A stretch of DNA of 26,033 bases from an uncultured Odoribacter sp. (GTDB lineage: Bacteria; Bacteroidota; Bacteroidia; Bacteroidales; Marinifilaceae). The stretch covers positions 1-26,033 of the forward strand of contig CAJJNP010000027.1 of the NCBI GenBank assembly GCA_905193145.1, written 5' to 3'. The notes under the pieces are model-generated. The model was not told where the DNA came from, searched no databases, and saw nothing but the letters and a program-made list of their open reading frames with translations. Positions 16,170 through 24,469 of this stretch are shown here, piece by piece (position 1 is the stretch's first letter; every line of letters starts with the position of its first letter). Made by a program: the position numbers and the translations under genes.

Positions 16170-16574
16170 TTAAACTGTTTCATGAACTTCATTCAATTTT
16201 TCTATTCGCAGACATTCATAAATCATCCTGTCAACAAAATCCCGTACGAACTGCTCTCCTTTCTTAAAAGAGAATTGTCTTCTTATCTGGTTAGGAGTAC
16301 CCACAAAACAGTTCGAAGATGAGTTTCTCTCTCCGGTAAATTCAATATTAATGCAAACCAGGCAATATCCTCCTCTTTTAACTTCTCTAATGTACTGAAA
16401 AGAAAGAGAGTTATAACAATCCTCCATCTCTTCATTCTTCTCCACCAACACAATCTCCTTATCAGAAATAAGCCCTTTCCTATCCCGTTTCACAATCTCC
16501 AGAAGTCTAGTGTTCAATCGGGATACGATTTCACAAAGACGGGAATAATTAAAGTCATTTTTTCTCCTGTTCAT
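16170..16574 (-). CDS. Small protein of unknown function coupled to the LytTR gene
   Basis: A 134-residue protein that I do not recognise. It is charged and basic at both ends, with no signal peptide or membrane segment. A possible coiled coil covers about residues 10-50, followed by a strand-rich middle (YIREVKRGGYCLVCINIEF) and a C-terminal helix with Cys residues. Its ATG shares one base with the TGA of the upstream LytTR gene (TGATG), so translation is coupled and the two products are probably made in similar amounts. It may therefore act with or on the regulator. No close paralogue is visible in the window. Confidence 0.7.
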   Translation of the reverse strand: MNRRKNDFNYSRLCEIVSRLNTRLLEIVKRDRKGLISDKEIVLVEKNEEMEDCYNSLSFQYIREVKRGGYCLVCINIEFTGERNSSSNCFVGTPNQIRRQFSFKKGEQFVRDFVDRMIYECLRIEKLNEVHETV

Positions 16575-16978
16575 CAGATATTCGGATATTTTTCCATCAG
16601 TTTCTTCATAAATGATTTACTAATTTGTAAATCCTCCGCTTTATCGAATGGTGGAAGCATCATACAATTATTTCCCTTTATCAAAACCAGATAACTCACA
16701 TTTATAATCATTGACTGGCTGATTTGGATCAAATGAGGATGGTAGCTCAATATTTTTTCTGCATTTGTCGTTCTTTTCAATGCCAAAGAACGATGATTAC
16801 ATAAGGCAGCTTCCCACAACCTGTTCACGGAGTTATAACGAAAATAGCCGATATGTTCCAAACGCAATAATTGTATATTTCCGGTCATTGTAGAAGACAG
16901 GAATATATTATCCTGGTCTTTCGCTATATTAGTTAAGTATTCCATAATGAATACATCTTCTTTACGCTGCTCTTTCAT
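16574..16978 (-). CDS. Stand-alone LytTR-type DNA-binding regulator
   Basis: A 134-residue protein made almost entirely of a LytTR domain: an N-terminal strand-rich part (IFLSSTMTGNIQLLRLEHIGYFRY), then LWEAALCNHRSLALKRTT, and the recognition end PHLIQISQSMIINVSYL. LytTR proteins bind direct repeats in promoters. There is no receiver domain, so activity must be set by abundance, a partner or an unknown ligand. The downstream gene overlaps by one base and is the likely partner. A second in-frame ATG at 16945 (MEYLTNIAKDQ) is an alternative start. The upstream neighbour is the WG-repeat gene, 85 bp away in the same direction, with the inverted repeat CAATAC-N7-GTATTG at 17030-17048 between them. 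Confidence 0.85.
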   Translation of the reverse strand: MKEQRKEDVFIMEYLTNIAKDQDNIFLSSTMTGNIQLLRLEHIGYFRYNSVNRLWEAALCNHRSLALKRTTNAEKILSYHPHLIQISQSMIINVSYLVLIKGNNCMMLPPFDKAEDLQISKSFMKKLMEKYPNI

Positions 16979-17029
16979 TGTTTTATCTTGTTGGTTCCAA
17001 TTTGTTCATACTCCATTTTCCAATTCAAG

Positions 17030-17048
17030 CAATACACTATTCGTATTG
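17030..17048. promoter_or_regulatory. Inverted repeat CAATAC-N7-GTATTG
   Basis: A perfect 6-bp inverted repeat lies between the end of the WG-repeat gene and the start of the LytTR gene. It could be an autoregulatory operator. The short length means chance cannot be excluded. Confidence 0.3.
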
Positions 17049-17063
17049 TATCAAACTGTAAGC

Positions 17064-18086
17064 TCAAGATTTTACCACTTCTCCCTTTTCATTCAAAAGT
17101 ACATCCGACTGTCTGTCAAACAATGTGGCTCTAAATAAATGTTTATTCACTGCATAAATGCCACTATAATCAGGCGGAGTAACAAGTTTCCCCTTTTCGT
17201 CCATCAAGCCACGACAATTACCGACCGTATAACAATACAACCCGGTCGATGCCATTATTTCGGTACCATCGTCAAAGTATTTGCCCGTAGAATAATCCAA
17301 CCGATCAATCATATCATACAACATCGGATTGAGAATCTCTCCCTTATATGACATCTGCATTCGCGATTCATCCCACCTGGAGACGATTGCATAATCCGAA
17401 GTCTGCGTAATATACCTATATTCAGCAGGTATTACGATGTGAAGCGAATCATCCATTAGTCCATACTTACCATCTTGTATAAAAACCCTCTTCCCGTACA
17501 ATGGATTCTGGACATAGTCATATTGCGGCTTTACGACCCATTCACCTTTATTATTTATAATACCGCATTTACCCTCCTCGTCGTACATGCTGCAATATCC
17601 CTCATGAAATACAAAGTCCACACGCCGGTCATTATCTTTCAGATACGGATATTGAAAATCAATAACAACCTCCCCCCGACGATCGATAAATCCTACTTTA
17701 TCCTCTTTGACCACCGCGGCCAATCCTTCCGAAAATATCCAGGCATGAGTATATTGTTCCGGAATAACCGCTTCTCCTGTAAAACGGTTAAAATACCCTC
17801 TTCTATAATTTTTCGAATAAATGACCAGCGAATCCGTATAAGCCTCCGATGCAAACATCCAAGTTATCCCTTTTAGTGTTATTTCACCGGTTCGAAGATT
17901 TTTAATGCCATATGTGCCGTCACTATAAGAAATTGAACGGCACTCACTACTATACAATTCACCCTCGTATTCGCGAACGCGACTTTCCTTATTATACACC
18001 TTAACCACAAGAACGGTTATTATGCAAAGACATAAAACGGCAATCGCTCCCAAAACCTTTCCCAATACTTTCATAATCTTTTTCAT
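17064..18086 (-). CDS. Membrane-anchored WG-repeat protein
   Basis: A 340-residue protein with a short basic start and one hydrophobic helix (about residues 9-30, VLGAIAVLCLCIITVLVVKV). It should be anchored in the inner membrane with the rest outside. At least four WG-type units follow, each G-(F/I/L)-(I/M)-(D/N)-x-x-G-x-x-V-x-P-x-Y: VGFIDRRGEVVI, CGIINNKGEWVVKPQYDYV, YGLMDDSLHIVIPAEYRYI and RGLMDEKGKLVTPPDYSGI. WG repeats build beta-propeller-like or beta-rich scaffolds; no enzymatic role is known. The start at 18086 has an alternative ATG four codons in. A 21-codon frame ends 15 bp upstream. Confidence 0.85.
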   Translation of the reverse strand: MKKIMKVLGKVLGAIAVLCLCIITVLVVKVYNKESRVREYEGELYSSECRSISYSDGTYGIKNLRTGEITLKGITWMFASEAYTDSLVIYSKNYRRGYFNRFTGEAVIPEQYTHAWIFSEGLAAVVKEDKVGFIDRRGEVVIDFQYPYLKDNDRRVDFVFHEGYCSMYDEEGKCGIINNKGEWVVKPQYDYVQNPLYGKRVFIQDGKYGLMDDSLHIVIPAEYRYITQTSDYAIVSRWDESRMQMSYKGEILNPMLYDMIDRLDYSTGKYFDDGTEIMASTGLYCYTVGNCRGLMDEKGKLVTPPDYSGIYAVNKHLFRATLFDRQSDVLLNEKGEVVKS

Positions 18087-18100
18087 CGTACTCTATATTT

Positions 18101-18166
18101 TTAAATTATAACCATATTATATACCTGTGTCTTTACTACTTTGTTTTCTGTTTTTACCTCTTCCAT
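18101..18166 (-). CDS. Possible 21-residue leader peptide upstream of the WG-repeat gene
   Basis: A small frame, MEEVKTENKVVKTQVYNMVII, ends with TAA 14 bp before the WG-repeat start. It is charged at the beginning and hydrophobic at the end. The close spacing suggests either a leader or chance; sequence alone does not decide. Confidence 0.2.
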   Translation of the reverse strand: MEEVKTENKVVKTQVYNMVII

Positions 18167-18336
18167 AATTGTATATTCTTTAAAATGTTATTGATTATAT
18201 ATCTTTATGATTATAGAGTATAAAAAGTAACCTTAATCTATCAGAGTTTATCGGTTTTTATTAAAAAATCCTTTCGGGCTATTTCTTGTTGCTGTATTCT
18301 TTCGGAATTATTTTTCCTGGTGCAAAATATATAGAT

Positions 18337-18490
18337 AAAAGTGCGCATTGCAGGTAAAAATTCAATTTTCAAAAGTGCGTATTACAGGGTATTTATAGTA
18401 CTATAAATTTGCGTATTGCAGAAAATATTAAATCTAACAACAAATACACTATTCGTTCGCTCACCTGATTCAGCGAAAGTGCGTATAGGA
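18337..18490. repeat. Four degenerate direct repeats at ~34-bp spacing
   Basis: The core AAAGTGCGTATTGCAGG recurs with few changes at 18337-18354, 18371-18389, 18405-18421 and 18475-18490. The matching TGCG positions are 34, 34 and 70 bp apart, so the array keeps a period of 34-35 bp with one position empty or decayed. The spacer sequences differ. The function is unknown; regulator-binding iterons or recombination sites are possible. Confidence 0.6.
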
Positions 18491-18586
18491 GAAAGTTATG
18501 TGATTCATCCCAAGAATCTGATCGTAAAAGAAGGAGTGGTATATTTTCCTGCCTATATGATTTTCTGTTTGTATTGAAATTTCTTA

Positions 18587-18846
18587 TTATTCCAATCTTT
18601 CAGAATTAAATTGACTGAAAGATACTGTTATCCTGGATTTTGTCATTTGCTCATTCACAAGTGTAGATATGCTATTATATCCGGCTTCTATCAATATATT
18701 TTTTAGCAACAGTACGTTCTTATCACCATTTATTTTCCTTAACTCGCATCTTCTTGTGTACCCAAACCAATGATTAGTACTCTTTTTGTCTGTACTGTTG
18801 CAAGCACAGACAAAAAGAGTATTAAAATTGCCAATATGTAGAGCTT
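18587..18846 (-). pseudogene. Frameshifted, truncated remnant of a secreted caspase-like (peptidase C14) protein
   Basis: Two protein-like segments follow each other in different frames. The first (18846 to the TAA at 18739-18741) reads a signal peptide KLYILAILILFLSVLA, then QTKRVLIIGLGTQEDAS, like the first beta-strand of caspase-fold proteins. The second (from about 18745 to the TAA at 18587-18589) reads ELRKINGDKNVLLLKNILIE, then AGYNSISTLVNEQMTKSRI, which continues the same fold (D-x-x-x-L...aGY...L.ne..Tk..I). A one-base deletion near 18740 explains the shift. The codon where ATG is expected is TAA (18847-18849). The catalytic His and Cys regions are absent. It lies 23 bp downstream of the VWA gene, in the same direction. 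Family identity is from pattern memory and not a search. Confidence 0.65.
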
Positions 18847-18869
18847 TTACTTCTCAATCGCATTACCAT

Positions 18870-19952
18870 TCAAATGTCATTCCGTTCTTTTGAGTAAGAG
18901 CAGAATACCTGTCGCATTTCTTCGTCCTCACAGTTATCTGCAAGTTCATCGAATTTCGCACGAGACATCACAGACCCACGAGCCATTGTAGCAGCTTCAA
19001 CCAACCGTGCCGTCTTATTACCGGTTTCAAACGGGACGCTGATACCGTTGGTCATTGCAGACAACTCTTTGTACCATGCGGCATTAGTGATGGTTACCGT
19101 ATCAATCTTTATCTTTTTTCGAGCTGCTTTCTCTGCTTCTTTCCGCCAATCTATCTGGTTACCCACCACATAATTCTCATAGGTATAACCCAAAGGATGG
19201 GGATCCGCATCCGAGATAAGCAATATCGCTCGTGTGGAATTCTCACGCCAGGGAGTCTCTTCAACGATTTTCTTGATAACCAATTCATAAAATTCATCAC
19301 CATCACCCCCGCTCGTATTTTTAGTCTCACGAATAAATTTGATAAGATCATTCTCATTATTGGTTAACGTCATACACTGATAAGCATCGCCAAATTCGTG
19401 GGCACTCTTCATGTCGCAATAATCCCCAAAAGCGACGATACCAAGCCGTAAATCGTCATTTTCCTTAAAGAGACGGGGTACGAGATCCGCCACTTCGCTA
19501 CGTACTGCTTCAATATAAGCCGCCATCGAACCGGTCGTATCGAAAGCAATAACCATATCAAGTTTACCTATCTCCTTAAAAGTGACTTTTTCAAACGTTT
19601 TGGTTTCTTCCGTTGTCATTTCTACAGGATAGTTAGTGTCACCTCCCCAATACCCCATCGGATGCAATTCGTTATTAAGTTTCTTAAAGTTACTACCAAT
19701 TACCGGCATTGCCTTAAGCTTTTGCATTCTATCCTTTAACTCGGTTTTACTCTTGGCAAAAACAAAATTCCAATAATAACGACTTTCAGATGCATAGTCC
19801 TCACTATCGAAACACGGATAACGTTGAGATTCTTCTCCCACATACACACCATCTTTTGAAATACCCTTCAATGCATGCAGAATGATGTCGTTTACACCGT
19901 CAAACATCGCGCCATAAACCTGAATTTTTCCTTTGTAGTCAAACTTTTCCAT
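18870..19952 (-). CDS. VWA-domain protein
   Basis: A 360-residue cytoplasmic protein without signal peptide or membrane segment. An N-terminal region of about 125 residues has no recognised domain. It is followed by a von Willebrand factor A domain with the metal-ion-dependent adhesion site D138-TTGSM, a second MIDAS Thr/Ser in the NTSGGDGDEF region, and LLISDADPH. VWA domains bind protein partners through Mg2+ and often occur in multi-protein or defence modules (for example with MoxR ATPases or Ter proteins); none is adjacent. The start is the ATG at 19952 in place of the upstream GTG at 19958. Downstream is the broken caspase-like gene. Upstream, 248 bp away, ends the UvrD-like helicase gene. 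Confidence 0.85.
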   Translation of the reverse strand: MEKFDYKGKIQVYGAMFDGVNDIILHALKGISKDGVYVGEESQRYPCFDSEDYASESRYYWNFVFAKSKTELKDRMQKLKAMPVIGSNFKKLNNELHPMGYWGGDTNYPVEMTTEETKTFEKVTFKEIGKLDMVIAFDTTGSMAAYIEAVRSEVADLVPRLFKENDDLRLGIVAFGDYCDMKSAHEFGDAYQCMTLTNNENDLIKFIRETKNTSGGDGDEFYELVIKKIVEETPWRENSTRAILLISDADPHPLGYTYENYVVGNQIDWRKEAEKAARKKIKIDTVTITNAAWYKELSAMTNGISVPFETGNKTARLVEAATMARGSVMSRAKFDELADNCEDEEMRQVFCSYSKERNDI

Positions 19953-20200
19953 AATCACTTATTTTTAAAATTATTCTATTCTCACAGAAGTGAGTGTATC
20001 ACTAAGCAAAGCAGCGATGGCAACCGTATCATGCGTCCCTCTCTATTAACAATGCCGATATCATTTCAATTCGTGTACTGTATTTGTAATCCGTTTTATA
20101 TCAATAGTTTGCGAATTAAATGGTAGAAAAGTGATGATACTGATTCTGAGGATGTCGGAAAAGATAAAGATTTAGTATATTTAACCTTTATTAAAAAACT

Positions 20201-22354
20201 CTACGCCTCTACCACATCCCATATATCTCTTAACTCTTGACAGTCTATAGTATGAAATCTATCCTTTTGAATGGCGACACATAACAAGTAGCGAGGCCTA
20301 CTCATGCCAACATATACCACCCTAAGGCTTTTTAGCGTATCATCATCAGTCCCCATGTACGCAATCCCCTTAAATTGCTCTTTTAGCCGTTCAGACTCAT
20401 AATACTTGTTGAAAAAGGTTTCAAGGTATAACGTAGCAGCATGTGTTTCAGCTTTCACGGCATGAACCGTGGCTATCTCAATCTCCATGTCATCTTCTTT
20501 GTATATGTTCCCATGTTCAAGATTTTGTCCGCCTTGGTTCCCGTCTGCAACGGCATTAAAGAATGTATTAGCAACCACAGTCACCTCATTTTTACCAAAT
20601 AGAGGCAGAAGCGTACCCGACAAATACTGATAAATATCTTCTTTAAGATGTTGTCTTTCTTCTGCATTATTTCCAGTTGCCGCAAGCATAGCCCAATTCA
20701 TCACTTTACTAAGAAATTCTTCTTTATCCTTAGCATCTATCAATGTCAGATAGCCAAGCAATGATGTTCTGGTATAACGCTTGGTATCATTATTTACATC
20801 ACATAGATCCAAAAATTCAATAACACCTTGTATAATAGACGATGCACAATCTTTTACTGTTCCTTGAGGGCTTTTATATAAGAAATCATCAAATGAATCT
20901 CCCTCTCCCCTTGTTTTTACATTCTTCTTTTCAAATGATGGGTAATATGATTCTATATATATCTTTTGCTCGTTAGCTCCTTTCTTGCCCACCCATCCAC
21001 ATGCTTTGATATTTACTCTGTGCAACGGATCTTCATTTTTTTCTTTGTCGGCAAGATTCAGCACTGATATGTTATCCATCTCAGGGATGGTTGTCGTTCT
21101 CAGCAATTCTGCATACTTGGGTAGTACCGTCAGCGGGTCTTCATAGGTAAGAATAACAGGTTTTACCGAATATACATCTTCATTTCCAACAAGAAGATGA
21201 TTATCTTCCATACACAAAAAACGTAATGGCCGGGCAATTTTCTCTCCGAATCGATTACTATTACGTATATATAGTACATTTTCGTCTCTCAATTCAGTAT
21301 TATCGCTCCCATCGCTTCCATCTCCATCATAGATTGCTTGGCAATAATCCCCAAACCGCTGAACAATGACTTTATCATCTGCGAATAAACTCTTTATTAG
21401 TTTAACTTGCTGTTTGTCACAGTCTTGAACTTCGTCAATAAAAAGGTATTTGAACCTCTTATCTGAGAATCTGCAAAAATCAAGCCCCTTTTCCCGTATA
21501 TATCTAAATGCCAGGTCGTATGCATCTTCAAAAGATAAAATACCATCTTGGAACATCTCTTCTTTTAGCTTTAGATACTCAGCACCAGATTCAGAAGAAA
21601 AACCAATTGGTCTTTGGTCTGCTATGATTTGATTATTTAGCCAATCCACCTTAAAGGAAAGAATAATGTCCTTCCATTCATTATCAAGTATTTCTTTCTT
21701 TTTTGCCCTAATTTGCTGCACTATATTTCTGGGGATATTTGCGTAAACATGACCGCTCAACTGAAAATCATACCAAATAACACGTTTGCCTTTCTGCTTT
21801 ATTACATTAGCAGCCTTCAATAAATCAACCCCTCCCCATGCATTTATTTCTTCTTCTCCTAACCTATGCTTTTTTGCTGCCATACGAGCAAAAACCAAAC
21901 CTTTTAACTTGTTTTCAAAAGGTAAACTGCTATATTTCTTCAGCAGAACGGCCATGGCAATATCATTATCCACATATTGGATCTGACTTCCATAGAAATA
22001 ATGAAGTGCCGCACCTGCAATGTACTTATGCAGAAATGTCTGTATAGTTCCGAAGAAATTAGGATAGCTGAAAAGCACTTCTGCTTTAGGTCCAACTTTT
22101 GCCTTTATTTCGTCAATGGCCACGTTGGTGTGTGTAAGTACGCATACTCCCCTTCCATCTGCCAATGGTAACTTGTTTGCAAGAATAATCAACTTTGCAA
22201 GCAAAGACGTTGTTTTACCACTTCCTGGACAGGCTTGGACATAGCAACTGCTATCCTTTTTGATAATCTCAACTCTTGGATTATCAAAAGGTTTCTTCTC
22301 TTTCAAAAGAATATCATGGGCTATTCTTATTTCATCATCTGTTGCGAATGACAT
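20201..22354 (-). CDS. UvrD/Rep-family ATP-dependent helicase, GajB-like
   Basis: A 717-residue superfamily 1A helicase with all core motifs: Walker A ACPGSGKTT (residues 41-49), Ia VLTHTNVAIDEI, II LFIDEVQD (305-311), III FGDYCQAIYDG, IV RNSNRFGEKIARPLR, V ATVHAVKAETHAA (about 640-655), and VI VYVGMSRPRYLL (about 680-691). It should unwind DNA with ATP. Class 2 OLD nuclease genes are typically followed by such a helicase gene, and the pair GajA-GajB forms the Gabija anti-phage system. This protein is longer than the described GajB (about 490 residues). The start codon is 22 bp after the second stop (TAA at 22377-22379) of the OLD frame. The gene ends with TAG followed by T-rich sequence. Confidence 0.92.
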   Translation of the reverse strand: MSFATDDEIRIAHDILLKEKKPFDNPRVEIIKKDSSCYVQACPGSGKTTSLLAKLIILANKLPLADGRGVCVLTHTNVAIDEIKAKVGPKAEVLFSYPNFFGTIQTFLHKYIAGAALHYFYGSQIQYVDNDIAMAVLLKKYSSLPFENKLKGLVFARMAAKKHRLGEEEINAWGGVDLLKAANVIKQKGKRVIWYDFQLSGHVYANIPRNIVQQIRAKKKEILDNEWKDIILSFKVDWLNNQIIADQRPIGFSSESGAEYLKLKEEMFQDGILSFEDAYDLAFRYIREKGLDFCRFSDKRFKYLFIDEVQDCDKQQVKLIKSLFADDKVIVQRFGDYCQAIYDGDGSDGSDNTELRDENVLYIRNSNRFGEKIARPLRFLCMEDNHLLVGNEDVYSVKPVILTYEDPLTVLPKYAELLRTTTIPEMDNISVLNLADKEKNEDPLHRVNIKACGWVGKKGANEQKIYIESYYPSFEKKNVKTRGEGDSFDDFLYKSPQGTVKDCASSIIQGVIEFLDLCDVNNDTKRYTRTSLLGYLTLIDAKDKEEFLSKVMNWAMLAATGNNAEERQHLKEDIYQYLSGTLLPLFGKNEVTVVANTFFNAVADGNQGGQNLEHGNIYKEDDMEIEIATVHAVKAETHAATLYLETFFNKYYESERLKEQFKGIAYMGTDDDTLKSLRVVYVGMSRPRYLLCVAIQKDRFHTIDCQELRDIWDVVEA

Positions 22355-22376
22355 ACATCAAATACCTTTTTAAGAA

Positions 22377-22514
22377 TTACGCAGTGACATATTCTATGGC
22401 TTCCTTTAGATATTTCATCCTATCGTCAGTCTCAATAATGCCTTTAACCTTTCCTTTCATCTCATCATTTCCTTTTACCGGCGGTAGCTCACCTGAAATC
22501 ATCCCTGACAAATA
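22377..22514 (-). other. In-frame coding-like tail behind the amber stop of the OLD nuclease gene
   Basis: After the TAG at 22515-22517 the same frame stays open for 46 codons to TAA at 22377-22379. The product (YLSGMISGELPPVKGNDE, then KGKVKGIIETDD and MKYLKEAIEYVTA) is charged and helical, unlike AT-rich spacer sequence. It ends just 22 bp before the helicase ATG, normal operon spacing. This is probably the original C-terminus, cut off by a nonsense change (for example from GAG or CAG). An independent peptide from the internal ATG is less likely. Confidence 0.6.
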
Positions 22515-24452
22515 CTACGCTGTGATTGCTTTACTCACCACACCCTCATTCAGAGGCGCAAATATACGATAAATGTCCTCTCTTGTTGGTACATGTCCGT
22601 CAGGATAGTCCTCTTTCACCTTACTCCACAATTCTAGCAAGGTCTCGTCTGTCATCTCCAAATCCGGATTATCAGTTTCTATTTTTGCAGCTCTGGTAGC
22701 AGTAACCAACAGCCTATAAAGACCACTCCCTGCTATCTCATATTCCAAAGTCCAATCTTTGGGCAGGTATATTTTGGTCTTCCCTTTGTTGATTTCACTT
22801 TTCAAACGCTTAATCCGATCTTCTCTGATTGTCGAAAGCATTGCTTCGTCAAGCTTTGTCTTCTTATCATCCGTCAGAACTGCTTTCAAACGTTCAATAG
22901 TCTCTCCTATAGGAACAAAGTTCTCCGTCTTATTAGACCGAACTTCTTTTTCAAAAACAGTTAGACTACGGTACACATTTGCCATAGCTTCATAATCAAC
23001 TTCTTCCGTGATGGCTTTTAATTCCGTAAGAACGGTATCTTTCAACCAATATTTAGGAATCTTACGGTCTTTACTATTGTCATCATAATATTCAAGAGCC
23101 TTAACATCGAGGTCAGATATGACAGCAATGGGTATGTCAAATGTTTTTTCATCCTTGCGCTTAAAGATATTAACATACCGTTTGTATGCCGTACTTCCCA
23201 CATTAACAATAGAGACTCCATGTTTATGCAGATGCCTATCCATCAATTCTGCGATGGCTGGGATTAATAAGTTCTCAGCATCTCCCTCAACCATTATCAG
23301 TCCCTTAGCAAAGAAAAGGTTAGCTTTTATAGCATCCAGAAAACGTTCCAAAAAATTATAGTCAGCTGGATCCATCATCGTGTAATCCGCAGACATTGGA
23401 TATGCTTCCTTGTCTTTTAGAATAATAAGGTTTTCAAGTCGTATTTTCGATGCCAACGTAATGCTATGGGTGGAAAGAATAAACTGTTCATTGTTTTGTT
23501 GGGAGGAAATATAATCTATCAACCTCAACTGATATTGCGGATGAAGGTGTGCCTCCAGTTCTTCTACTATCGCCAGCTTCAATCCTTTCTTCTGGTTGTT
23601 GAACAGAAGCATCTCAGCTGCTATACACAATAAGTTAAGCGTTCCGAGTCCCGACTTGTTACCCTCCATGATAAGATCAAGCAACCTCAATATATCTGTT
23701 AGTTCTCCACCAGTCAGCTTAATCTGGGCATTTCGCGGGTCTCCGTTAAGCAGGAAATGCTTTTTTAAGAACTTATTAATGTCTCCTGTGATAATAGAGC
23801 CATTACCCCCATCTTTGAAATAGTTCTCTATTTCTCTCTTTAAATTCTCATAGTCGGTCTCCAGTTTGTGCTTAGTGCTGTTTCCTTCAGCATCTTTTTG
23901 AGTCTTGAATAGTTCGTGTGCACCGAGGATTTGTGCCAACCTTGACTTATAACCATGAGTCATATCTGTAAGGGCATCCCTGAGAGGTTTGAAATATACC
24001 ACCTTTAACAATTCTCGCGCTTCAGAGTCTATTCTGTCTGCTTGTCCTTCAATACCAGCTGTGAACGATGGCATAATGACGTTATCTTTCCTCTTAGCAT
24101 AAAGCCATACCTTCAACAAATATCTTGTTTTATCATCGTTCCATGACAACCACTCCCAGAATAAGCCTGAGTCCTGTTCATTCAATCCGTCAAACACGCA
24201 CTCTATTTTAAACTCTTCCTTTCTATTTCCGTTGACATCTTGATAAAAATCTTTATCATCAAACTGGATAAACTCTCCGCTTTGTGTCTTCAGAGCATAT
24301 CGAATAGCATCAACGATGGCCGTCTTACCTGAGTCATTTTCTCCAATAAGCACGTTCACGCCTTCATGGAAATTCACCATTAGCCCTGGCTCACCATTAG
24401 GACCTTCGCAGTATTTCCTAAAATTCCATAGTTTGAGAGCAGACAGATACAT
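22515..24452 (-). CDS. OLD-family ATPase/TOPRIM nuclease (class 2, GajA-like), probably C-terminally truncated
   Basis: 645 residues. The ABC-type ATPase domain has FRKYCEG near the start, Walker A GENDSGKT (37-44), a signature-like GLGTLNLLCIAAE (268-280), Walker B LAIVEELEAHLHPQ (293-306, with VEELE where IEEPE is usual) and the switch His in STHS (327-330). The TOPRIM nuclease domain follows, with VEGDAE (E389) and the acidic pair in ISDLDV (D447, D449). OLD nucleases cut DNA; GajA is the nuclease of Gabija. It is the second gene of a tight operon, 17 bp after the AlbA_2 gene. It stops at TAG, but a coding-like frame continues for 46 codons. The catalytic domains are intact, so activity may remain. 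Confidence 0.92.
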   Translation of the reverse strand: MYLSALKLWNFRKYCEGPNGEPGLMVNFHEGVNVLIGENDSGKTAIVDAIRYALKTQSGEFIQFDDKDFYQDVNGNRKEEFKIECVFDGLNEQDSGLFWEWLSWNDDKTRYLLKVWLYAKRKDNVIMPSFTAGIEGQADRIDSEARELLKVVYFKPLRDALTDMTHGYKSRLAQILGAHELFKTQKDAEGNSTKHKLETDYENLKREIENYFKDGGNGSIITGDINKFLKKHFLLNGDPRNAQIKLTGGELTDILRLLDLIMEGNKSGLGTLNLLCIAAEMLLFNNQKKGLKLAIVEELEAHLHPQYQLRLIDYISSQQNNEQFILSTHSITLASKIRLENLIILKDKEAYPMSADYTMMDPADYNFLERFLDAIKANLFFAKGLIMVEGDAENLLIPAIAELMDRHLHKHGVSIVNVGSTAYKRYVNIFKRKDEKTFDIPIAVISDLDVKALEYYDDNSKDRKIPKYWLKDTVLTELKAITEEVDYEAMANVYRSLTVFEKEVRSNKTENFVPIGETIERLKAVLTDDKKTKLDEAMLSTIREDRIKRLKSEINKGKTKIYLPKDWTLEYEIAGSGLYRLLVTATRAAKIETDNPDLEMTDETLLELWSKVKEDYPDGHVPTREDIYRIFAPLNEGVVSKAITA

Positions 24453-24469
24453 TTTGACTTATATTTATA

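Noticed and set aside
18337..18490. The repeat array considered as a CRISPR.
   Set aside because: The repeats are only about 17 bp and degenerate, spacers are about 17 bp, there are only four copies and no cas genes are present.
18420..18573. A plus-strand frame of about 50 codons containing KVRIGESYVIHPKNLIV.
   Set aside because: It has no start codon, overlaps the repeat array, and I recognise no family. It may be a fragment of something but cannot be supported.
18779..18820. A perfect 15-bp inverted repeat (ACTCTTTTTGTCTGT ... ) read first as a terminator for the VWA gene.
   Set aside because: It lies inside the signal-peptide region of the caspase-like remnant, is AT-rich and has no T run after it. 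It is probably a by-product of coding sequence, though folding cannot be excluded.
20085..20203. The helicase frame is also open for about 37 codons after its TAG stop, suggesting UAG recoding in this operon.
   Set aside because: The helicase already ends naturally soon after motif VI, and the extension is low-complexity AT-rich sequence. The beta-barrel, kinase and Crp/Fnr genes in this window also end with TAG, so UAG is an ordinary stop here.
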